Shown here piece by piece: positions 14,809-20,514 of a DNA stretch of 20,514 nt. Position numbers and translations under genes: made by a program. The stretch's first letter is position 1. Each line of letters starts with the position of its first letter. The notes beneath the pieces were generated by a model. The model made no database searches, was not told the origin of the DNA, and saw only the letters and a program-made list of their open reading frames with translations. Source of the stretch: Candidatus Lindowiibacteriota bacterium. GTDB lineage: Bacteria > Lindowbacteria > 2-12-FULL-62-27. The stretch is taken from the NCBI GenBank assembly GCA_023249255.1, contig JAHFCY010000028.1, forward strand, positions 1-20,514. The letters run 5' to 3'.

Positions 14809-15074
14809 TCGGCCCACACCGCCGGGCTGGCTTTGAATCGCACGGTTAGGCGGGTGGGAACGCGGCGGGGCTCGCGTCCGGGCAGTTTGGTTGTACGGCT
14901 CCGTCGCGTCCGGACCGTGAACGATCCAAATCCACCGACGGTGACTTTTCCCTCTTCGATCAATCCAACAATCAGCTCGTCGATCAGTGTCTCAACGGCG
15001 ATTTCCGATTCGCTCGCGGTGAATCCGAGAGCCTGAAGACGTTTTTGAATGTCGCGCCGTCCGGCAACGGGCAT
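14790..15074 (-). CDS. HU/IHF-family nucleoid DNA-binding protein
   Basis: 94 residues, the normal HU length. HU proteins are dimers that bend and compact DNA. Helices 1 and 2 (GRRDIQKRLQALGF, SEIAVETLIDELIVGLIEEG) lead into the family core VTVGGFGSFTVRTRRSR. A basic beta-arm follows (TTKLPGREPRRVPTRLTVRFKASP). The usual PGK of the C-terminal end is replaced by ASP, and the tail is short and Asp/Gly-rich. The start ATG overlaps the gpsA stop by one base (TGATG), so it ends the phospholipid-der unit. The stop lies 19 bases inside the convergent mrdA. I cannot tell HU from IHF subunits; being alone in the operon slightly favours an HU-like homodimer. Confidence 0.9.
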   Translation of the reverse strand: MPVAGRRDIQKRLQALGFTASESEIAVETLIDELIVGLIEEGKVTVGGFGSFTVRTRRSRTTKLPGREPRRVPTRLTVRFKASPAVWADQDGGR

Positions 15075-16090
15075 CAGATCCGCTCGGGCCGGAACGGTCT
15101 GGCGAGGAGGGATTCGACCGCGCTTCGGACGCTCTTGCCGCGATAGATGATGTTGTAGACTTCCTGAATGATCGGAATTTCCACGCGTGCGTTGTGCGCG
15201 AGCCGTACCACAGCCTTCGACGTCGCAACGCCTTCGGCGACGAAATGGTGTGTTCGCGCGATTTCAGCCGGCGTATGTCCCCGGGCCAGAAGGTCGCCAT
15301 AGCGGCGATTGCGGCTGTGGCGGCTTGCGCAAGTCACGACCAGATCGCCGATGCCGGCCAGGCCCGCAAAAGTCTGTCGCCGCGCGCCGAGGGCGACCCC
15401 GAGCCGGGAAATTTCGGCGAGGCCGCGAGTCAGGATCGCCGCGAGCGTGTTGTCGCCGAATCCCAATCCGATGCAGATGCCGGCCGCCAGCGCGATGCAA
15501 TTTTTCAGCGCCCCGGCCAGTTCCACTCCGATGATGTCCGGATTCGTGTAGACGCGAAATCTCGGGTCGGACACGAGGCGCTGAACGCTCCTGGCCAGAG
15601 GCGCCGTCGCCGCGACGACCACGGCTGTCGGAATGTCGAGGATGACTTCCTCCGCGTGCGACGGGCCGGACAGCACGGCGTATCGTCCGGCCGGCATGTC
15701 CGGAAATATTTCTTGAAAGACCCGCGAGATGGTTTTCCCGGACCGGATTTCAACGCCCTTGGACAAATTCACGAGATATTTTTTCCGCCAGAATTTTGCG
15801 GCCGCCCCCCGCGCCACGCTCCGATACACATTTCGAATGAACTGGGTCGGCACGGCGTTGAAGATGAATTCGGATTTGGCGAAGGTTTCGGCAAGATCGT
15901 TTGAGACGCGCAAATTCCGCGGGAGTTTGACGCCGGGGAGGAATGTCCGGTTCTCCCGCCGCCGCTGGATATCATGGGCCACAGCGGGAAAATGTTCGTA
16001 AAGGATGACGGACCGTCCCGCCGGCGCGCGCCGTGCGAGCCGGACGGCGAATGTCGTCCCCCAGCTTCCGGCGCCGATGACGGAGATCAT
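15074..16090 (-). CDS. gpsA: Glycerol-3-phosphate dehydrogenase [NAD(P)+]
   Basis: 338 residues; reduces dihydroxyacetone phosphate to sn-glycerol-3-phosphate, the backbone for phospholipids, in the cytoplasm. The nucleotide-binding motif is GAGSWGT (6-12), followed by NLSKGVE (Lys111) and the LSGPSHAEEV segment (140-149). The catalytic-region ELAGALKN (Lys196) is followed by GLGFGDNTLAAILTRGL. Start ATG 16090 gives the standard MISVIGAGSWG opening and has GGGAG seven bases upstream; the longer open frame beyond it has no family resemblance. It sits between plsY, which uses its product, and the HU gene. The intergenic gap to plsY is 55 bases. Confidence 0.97.
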   Translation of the reverse strand: MISVIGAGSWGTTFAVRLARRAPAGRSVILYEHFPAVAHDIQRRRENRTFLPGVKLPRNLRVSNDLAETFAKSEFIFNAVPTQFIRNVYRSVARGAAAKFWRKKYLVNLSKGVEIRSGKTISRVFQEIFPDMPAGRYAVLSGPSHAEEVILDIPTAVVVAATAPLARSVQRLVSDPRFRVYTNPDIIGVELAGALKNCIALAAGICIGLGFGDNTLAAILTRGLAEISRLGVALGARRQTFAGLAGIGDLVVTCASRHSRNRRYGDLLARGHTPAEIARTHHFVAEGVATSKAVVRLAHNARVEIPIIQEVYNIIYRGKSVRSAVESLLARPFRPERI

Positions 16091-16145
16091 GGTCCCGCTC
16101 CCGCCCATCGTGGACTTCGCGGGATTCCCTTCATCCGGTCGGTCA

Positions 16146-16724
16146 TCAAAACAACGGCGGCTCTTCGCCGCGCAGAAGCCGGCAGAGGTTCGTTCGGTGC
16201 CGGACGAGGACCACGAGCACGACAATCTCCGCGACCGCGATGAGCAGCGGATCGCGTGACGTCAACGGCATGCCGGCGCCGAGGGTGACCGCGCCCAGAC
16301 ACGACGCCGGCGCGACGCGCCGTCCGACTGCCAGGACCAGCGCGAATACGGCGAGGGCCGCCAGAGACGGTTTCCATGCGAGAGCGAGGAACACGCCAAG
16401 TCCGGTGGCCACGCCTTTTCCGCCGCGAAAATCAAGAAACGGAGAAAACACATGTCCAAAAATGGCCGCAAGACCCGCCAGCGCGTCCTGCGCGCCGAAT
16501 CGCCGCGCGATCCACACTGCAGCCGCGCCTTTGGCGGCGTCGAGGATCAGTACGACCGTGCCCGTGAATTTGCCGAGCACGCGGAACGCGTTGGTCGCTC
16601 CGATGTTGCCGCTGCCTTCCGTCTGAAGGTCCTTGCCGAAGATATATTTTCCGATCCAGTATCCGGGCAGAAGACTCCCGCAGACATAGCCGATGAGGAT
16701 TCCAAGTCCGTCGGCTGCCGTCAT
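16146..16724 (-). CDS. plsY: Acyl-phosphate:glycerol-3-phosphate acyltransferase
   Basis: 192 residues; an inner-membrane enzyme that puts the first acyl chain, from acyl-phosphate, on glycerol-3-phosphate. Three signature loops are intact: GSGNIGATNAFR (38-49), LDAAKG (61-66) and GHVFSPFLDFRGGKGVAT (90-107). About five membrane segments surround them, beginning GLGILIGYVCGSLLPGYWIG. The start ATG 16724 overlaps the der stop (ATGA) and has GGAG upstream; the frame upstream of it is der read out of frame. The neighbouring gpsA makes its acceptor substrate, and pgsA acts later in the same pathway. Confidence 0.96.
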   Translation of the reverse strand: MTAADGLGILIGYVCGSLLPGYWIGKYIFGKDLQTEGSGNIGATNAFRVLGKFTGTVVLILDAAKGAAAVWIARRFGAQDALAGLAAIFGHVFSPFLDFRGGKGVATGLGVFLALAWKPSLAALAVFALVLAVGRRVAPASCLGAVTLGAGMPLTSRDPLLIAVAEIVVLVVLVRHRTNLCRLLRGEEPPLF

Positions 16725-18133
16725 TTGTTCTCCGCCAGTCCGATCTGGATCGGGACCCCGACTATTCCGAACGCGCTCCGAAGGCGTTTTTCCAGATACC
16801 GGATCGCCTCGCCGCGAAACGTTTTGGGATCGTTCACAAAAATTTTGAAAGAGATCGGTTCGGTCCCGGTCTGGACGCCGTATTTGAGTTTGCCGGGTTT
16901 GCCCCGAAAGAGACCGGTGGGGAATTCCGCATTCCATTCCTGCAGGCGCCGGTTCAATCCGGGCGTTCGTATTTTTTGCCGCGCGGCAGTCCGAACGGCG
17001 AGGGCCGTGTTCAGGAGAGTCGTGAGGCCGTGTCCGGTCCGGGCGGACACAAGCACGAACGGCACCTCGTGTGATTCATGGGCGCGCTTTCGAAATTCAT
17101 CCTCGAGGTCACGCGCGTCTTCGGCGGATCGGTCGGGCACCAGATCCCATTTGTTGGCGGCCGCGACCGCCGTCACGCCGCGCCGCCAGAGGAAACTCAA
17201 GAGGCGCAGGTCCTGCTCGGCCAGTCCCTGAGAGATGTCCATGAGCGCGACGGAGACATCGGCGTTTTCGCCGGAGTGCAGGGCGATTTTGGACATGGTC
17301 CGTTCAAGACCGTCCGTGATGCGGTCGATCCGCCGCACGCCCGCCGTGTCGACGATCGAAAACGGCCGGCCGTGATAGCGGAACACCGACTCGACCGCGT
17401 CGCGCGTCGTGCCCGGCCTATCCGACACGACCATGCGATCCCGGTTGAGGAGTCGATTGACGAGCGTCGATTTGCCGACGTTGGGCCGTCCGAGGATGGA
17501 AATTTTGAGAGGCTCCGATTCGACGGCGTCGTCTCGCGGGGCGCCCGGCCCGCCCAATCCCGCGTCGGATTCATCCTCCGGCAGGTTGTCCCGTACGTCC
17601 GGGATGTCGTCGGCGATGGGGACAGGCTTCAAGCGCGATTCGAGACAGGTGAGTATATCCGAAATTCCGCGGCCGTGTTTGGCCGAAATCGGAAATGCCT
17701 CGGTCCACGGCAATCCGGCGAATTCGGCGTCGGCCCATCGTGCGGACGGTTTTTGGAGTTCGTCCAATTTGTTGACGATGAGAATGGTCTTGTTCCGATG
17801 CGGCATGAGCCGTTCGGCGAACGCGTCTTCGCCGCCGGTCCGGCCCGCCTGCCCGTCCACGACCCACAGGATGAGTTCGCAATACTTGATCGCGCGCTCG
17901 ACCGTTGCGTTGATCTTCTCCGTCAGGTCACGGTCTTCTCCCGGATACGGCCAGCCCGCGCTGTCCATGATCCGAATCGCCCCGCCGCCGATCGTCAGAT
18001 CGGCCTCGAGTAAATCCCGTGTGACGCCGGGCCGGTCGAACACCACCGCCGCGGCCCGTCCGGCCAGCCGGTTAAACAACGTGCTTTTACCCACGTTGGG
18101 CCGCCCCACGACCAGAACAACTGGAGGCTTCAT
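16721..18133 (-). CDS. der: Ribosome-assembly GTPase Der (EngA)
   Basis: 470 residues; a double-GTPase needed for 50S subunit maturation. The first G domain has GRPNVGKS (10-17), DSAG (57-60) and NKLD (121-124). An acidic linker of about 40 residues follows (around 170-208), longer than the minimum for the family. The second G domain has GRPNVGKS (215-222), DTAG (262-265) and NKWD. The C-terminal KH-like domain ends at PIQIGLAENK. Start ATG 18133 overlaps the pgsA stop (ATGA). The frame stays open upstream through pgsA, but that part is a shadow. The order der-plsY-gpsA with an HU gene nearby recurs in several bacterial groups, for instance der-gpsA near hbs in Bacillus. Confidence 0.97.
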   Translation of the reverse strand: MKPPVVLVVGRPNVGKSTLFNRLAGRAAAVVFDRPGVTRDLLEADLTIGGGAIRIMDSAGWPYPGEDRDLTEKINATVERAIKYCELILWVVDGQAGRTGGEDAFAERLMPHRNKTILIVNKLDELQKPSARWADAEFAGLPWTEAFPISAKHGRGISDILTCLESRLKPVPIADDIPDVRDNLPEDESDAGLGGPGAPRDDAVESEPLKISILGRPNVGKSTLVNRLLNRDRMVVSDRPGTTRDAVESVFRYHGRPFSIVDTAGVRRIDRITDGLERTMSKIALHSGENADVSVALMDISQGLAEQDLRLLSFLWRRGVTAVAAANKWDLVPDRSAEDARDLEDEFRKRAHESHEVPFVLVSARTGHGLTTLLNTALAVRTAARQKIRTPGLNRRLQEWNAEFPTGLFRGKPGKLKYGVQTGTEPISFKIFVNDPKTFRGEAIRYLEKRLRSAFGIVGVPIQIGLAENK

Positions 18134-18690
18134 ACACGCGTGTATCCTCCCATGCGTTTGTACCATTCGACATAGCACGCGGCGCCTGAAACGAGCGTGG
18201 TCGCCATGGTGATCCAGCAAGCGGTCATCAGAATTGCCTCGGAGCGGTTGAACGGAACGGCCAGATTGAACAGAACGATGATCGCCGTCACAAACTGGCA
18301 TGCCGTGTTGACCTTGCTGATCCACATCGGCCGGATTTCCGCATCGCGCTTGAAATAATGTAACAGGCCCCAGCCGAGAACAATCAGAAGGTCCCGGCTG
18401 ATGACCACGACCGTCACGTACAGGGGAATACCATAGCCGACGCCGAGGATGTAGACCATCGTCACGAGGAGTTTGTCTGCGAGCGGATCGAGAAACGCGC
18501 CGAGATCCGTTTTCTGCCGGAACACCCGGGCCACCATTCCATCGACCGCGTCCAGCATGGCGGCCACGGTGAACGTCAGCAAGACCACAGCCGGCATGTT
18601 CGGGTGTGCCCCGATGTAGACGAAGCACATCACAAACACCGGGATCAGAGAAATGCGAAAGAGCGTAATGAGATTGGCGACGGTCAGCAT
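18130..18690 (-). CDS. pgsA: CDP-alcohol phosphatidyltransferase, probably PgsA
   Basis: 186 residues, membrane protein with about five hydrophobic segments. The family active-site pattern D-x2-DG-x2-AR-x8-G-x3-D-x3-D is complete in DAVDGMVAR...GAFLDPLAD (about residues 47-72). The opening TVANLITLFRISLIPVFV is typical of phosphatidylglycerophosphate synthase, which joins CDP-diacylglycerol to glycerol-3-phosphate. A phosphatidylserine synthase or other CDP-alcohol enzyme cannot be fully excluded, but the neighbouring gpsA, which makes the glycerol-3-phosphate acceptor, favours PgsA. Only a weak AGAGA lies before ATG 18690. The stop overlaps der by four bases. A 60-base gap separates it from the beta-barrel gene. 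Confidence 0.88.
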   Translation of the reverse strand: MLTVANLITLFRISLIPVFVMCFVYIGAHPNMPAVVLLTFTVAAMLDAVDGMVARVFRQKTDLGAFLDPLADKLLVTMVYILGVGYGIPLYVTVVVISRDLLIVLGWGLLHYFKRDAEIRPMWISKVNTACQFVTAIIVLFNLAVPFNRSEAILMTACWITMATTLVSGAACYVEWYKRMGGYTRV

Positions 18691-18750
18691 GATATGTCTC
18701 TACCACGACAACGCCACCTTTTGGAATAGCGGTTACAGTTGCTTGATGAA

Positions 18751-20262
18751 TCAGAACCGCAGTGCCAGTCCTCCGAATCCGCCCTCGCCGAAATACGCGT
18801 CCTGACTGTATCGGAGAAAGAGCGAGTGGCCATTCATTCGAATGCCGGTTTCCGCGGTCACTTCGGACAGATGTTTCTGGTCGGTGGCGTTTCGCAGAGT
18901 GCCTTTGATGTACGGCACGATGGTCCAATCTCCCCATGGCCACGACTTGCCGTCGATGCGAAGTCCGACCCGCCCATCCCACTTACGCGTTTTTTTGAAA
19001 GAGTTTTCGATGTAATTGCCGATCGACAACTGCGCCGCCACGCCTCGAAGCGTCTCGTTTTCCCGGCCCGGATCCCAGCCCGGCGTTTTCAGGCCGAGGC
19101 GGATCAGGTTGTAGTTTTCCTCGATGAGATTTCGGTCCAGGCCATGGGTCGACCTGTGATCAAGATAAACGCCGGTAACGACACGTCCAAACGCGCGTTC
19201 ATCGCCCCGATCGCCGTCCGCAGTCCCGAATCCGACTTCGGCGCCGGTCTGCAGATTGTATTCGATTTTGTTGTTAAATCCCCACGTAGCGCGCTGGAGC
19301 GTATCGAGGATGATGATGATCGTCCGGCCCCGTTGCGCGAGGCGGATAAGATCGAAATCAGCCGCGAGTTCCGCCGCCACATCTTCGCCGCGATATCCGG
19401 CCACGATTTCACCGGCTGTATTGCCGAGAAAAGATTTGAAGAGTTCACCGGCGTGGCCGCCTTCCAGATCAAGGTCGAGCCGGACCCCGTCTTCGCCGTG
19501 TCCGAGCGGATTTTTGGAGTCGTAATATTTGACCGCGACGGAAAGAGAATTGTCGGCTTTCGGAAGGAACAGAAACCGGACGCCCGCCTCATAGTCGGTC
19601 ATAAATCCGCCGGGCCCGTGGATCGCGTCGGCCTCGCCTTCGATGAAAATCTGGCCCACCGGCAGATTGGCTCTCCCGGCCGTGCCTTGAAATTCTCTGT
19701 AATCATACCGCGCGGCGAGTTGGCATCGGCTGCCGGCGCTGAATCCGTTTTCGTTCACGACGTTGCCGGCCGCAATCCGGCCGTGGATCCGGCGGGCCTT
19801 GCCGAACCGGCTGTTCTCGAATTCGGGATCGGACAGGCCAGCGCCGAAAAAATTCACGTTGAGGCGGCCCACGCGGTCGGTGTTCATCCGCCGGACATGT
19901 TCGGCGAAAAGATCAATGGTGTAAGCGGCGCGGCGGTGGCGATAGCCGGCGATAAAGGATGTGCGGAGGAAATCGGGATCGTATTCGGTGTTGCGGATCA
20001 GGAGAGTCATGAAGTTGACGTCGAAATAGAGTTGTTCCGGTTGTGATCCTGATCCGCGGCGTTCCGCCAGAATGCCTCTGACGCGGACCCGTCCGAGGCA
20101 ATCTTGGCGGCGTTCGCCCCGAATGAGTGACACCCGGCTCTGCGCCTGAATATCGGACATTGTCAAATCCCACGTGTGAAACAGGGTATGCGCGTGGGCC
20201 GGATCCCCGGCGCCGGCGATCAGAGTAAACATCGCGGTCAGGACAAGACGAAGCGTTTTCAT
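18751..20262 (-). CDS. Probable outer-membrane beta-barrel protein
   Basis: 503 residues. The signal peptide is clear: MKTLRLVLTAMFTLIAG with a likely cut after AHA at about residue 24. The mature protein has many short alternating strands with aromatic residues and Gly/Asn/Asp turns (for example GEIVAGYRGEDVAAELAADF and NSLSVAVKYYDSKNP). It ends in a terminal Phe within GEGGFGGLALRF, the usual recognition end for outer-membrane insertion. Several repeat-like strand pairs suggest a barrel of perhaps 16-18 strands. I do not recognise a specific family; a passive channel, an assembly protein or a lipid-related barrel are all possible. It lies between an M16 peptidase gene and pgsA on the same strand. 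No Shine-Dalgarno is visible at ATG 20262. Confidence 0.75.
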   Translation of the reverse strand: MKTLRLVLTAMFTLIAGAGDPAHAHTLFHTWDLTMSDIQAQSRVSLIRGERRQDCLGRVRVRGILAERRGSGSQPEQLYFDVNFMTLLIRNTEYDPDFLRTSFIAGYRHRRAAYTIDLFAEHVRRMNTDRVGRLNVNFFGAGLSDPEFENSRFGKARRIHGRIAAGNVVNENGFSAGSRCQLAARYDYREFQGTAGRANLPVGQIFIEGEADAIHGPGGFMTDYEAGVRFLFLPKADNSLSVAVKYYDSKNPLGHGEDGVRLDLDLEGGHAGELFKSFLGNTAGEIVAGYRGEDVAAELAADFDLIRLAQRGRTIIIILDTLQRATWGFNNKIEYNLQTGAEVGFGTADGDRGDERAFGRVVTGVYLDHRSTHGLDRNLIEENYNLIRLGLKTPGWDPGRENETLRGVAAQLSIGNYIENSFKKTRKWDGRVGLRIDGKSWPWGDWTIVPYIKGTLRNATDQKHLSEVTAETGIRMNGHSLFLRYSQDAYFGEGGFGGLALRF

Positions 20263-20317
20263 CTTTCTATTCTTATCGGCGTCGGAGTTTGGCTGGCTGA
20301 ATATCCGGCCGGTCCTG

Positions 20318-20514
20318 TCAGGGCTTGACGATTTGCAGAAGTTCCGCTTTCGCTCCGGATGTCACATCTTTTGATCCGACCAGGCAAAACGTCAGCCGGT
20401 CGGTCGATAGATACAGCCGGGCGGCGGCGTGTGCCGACTCCCGCGTGACCGCGTCAATCCGTTTCGGATATCGGTCGATCTCTTCAAGCCCGAGGCCGTA
20501 GAACAGGTAGGTGA
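20318..20514 (-). CDS. C-terminal end of M16-family zinc peptidase, partial
   Basis: The - strand is open from the window edge to a TGA at 20318-20320, giving 64 residues in frame from 20512. The segment TYLFYGLGLEEIDRYPKRI then AVTRESAHAAARLYLSTDRL and TFCLVGSKDV matches the usual ending of M16 peptidase-like subunits: a Y/L-rich helix, a DRYP.RI.AVT helix, a long Ala-rich helix and a V-V-G strand. The zinc site would lie outside the window, so I cannot tell an active subunit from an inactive partner. It ends 55 bases before the beta-barrel gene and is probably co-transcribed. Confidence 0.7.
   Translation of the reverse strand, partial: TYLFYGLGLEEIDRYPKRIDAVTRESAHAAARLYLSTDRLTFCLVGSKDVTSGAKAELLQIVKP

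Noticed and set aside
16091-16225. Upstream extension of the gpsA frame
   Set aside because: It overlaps plsY and lacks any match to GpsA, whose Rossmann motif starts right after ATG 16090.
18134-18982. Upstream extension of the der frame
   Set aside because: This is pgsA and beta-barrel DNA read in the wrong frame; der begins at ATG 18133 with a standard N-terminus.
18739-20046. Long + strand open frame of 435 codons
   Set aside because: It lies opposite the beta-barrel gene, which has a signal peptide and typical terminal Phe. The + frame product has no recognisable fold and reflects stop-poor antisense codons in GC-rich DNA.

Overview
The window is a compact, roughly 57-60 % GC bacterial chromosome segment centred on a replication origin. 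Every gap between genes is under 300 bases; the longest is the 255-base stretch upstream of dnaA. The organism looks like a diderm (Gram-negative type), rod-forming, probably uncultured bacterium. Evidence is two LPP20-like exported proteins, a probable outer-membrane beta-barrel ending in Phe, and a full MreB/MreC/MreD/PBP2 elongation module. I cannot name the phylum from the sequence. No phage, transposon, CRISPR or defence genes are visible.

Left part (1-4465, mostly + strand): two overlapping LPP20-like exported proteins (the first cut by the window edge), an unrecognised 331-residue protein with a beta-grasp-like N-terminus and a helical body, argS with a TTG start, and a tRNA-Glu(UUC). 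The tRNA ends two bases from the convergent 3' end of recF.

Origin part (4468-8453, - strand): dnaA, dnaN and recF run leftward. The gap upstream of dnaA (8199-8453) holds one perfect DnaA box followed by a run of degenerate boxes, all in one orientation and spaced about 11 bp apart, then AT-rich DNA and dnaA promoter candidates. The dnaA-dnaN gap (6641-6860) has more weak boxes, a perfect 12-bp palindrome, CTA triplets and a dnaN promoter candidate. Together they look like a bipartite oriC.

Shape part (8454-14808): a stand-alone FIST sensor-domain protein on the - strand, then a + strand cluster of a TPR-like exported protein, mreB, mreC, mreD and mrdA (PBP2). These build the cell-wall elongation machine; rodA is not next to mrdA.

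Right part (14790-20514, - strand): an M16 peptidase end, a beta-barrel protein, pgsA, der, plsY, gpsA and an HU-family gene. The last five are chained by ATGA/TGATG overlaps or short gaps and look like one transcription unit for phospholipid synthesis, ribosome assembly and nucleoid structure. The HU gene overlaps the 3' end of mrdA by 19 bp.

Most of the window is housekeeping. The observations most worth following are the helically phased DnaA-box array, the unrecognised protein at 1733-2728, the FIST protein beside the origin, the beta-barrel attached to the phospholipid operon, and several unusual leader or overlap arrangements.
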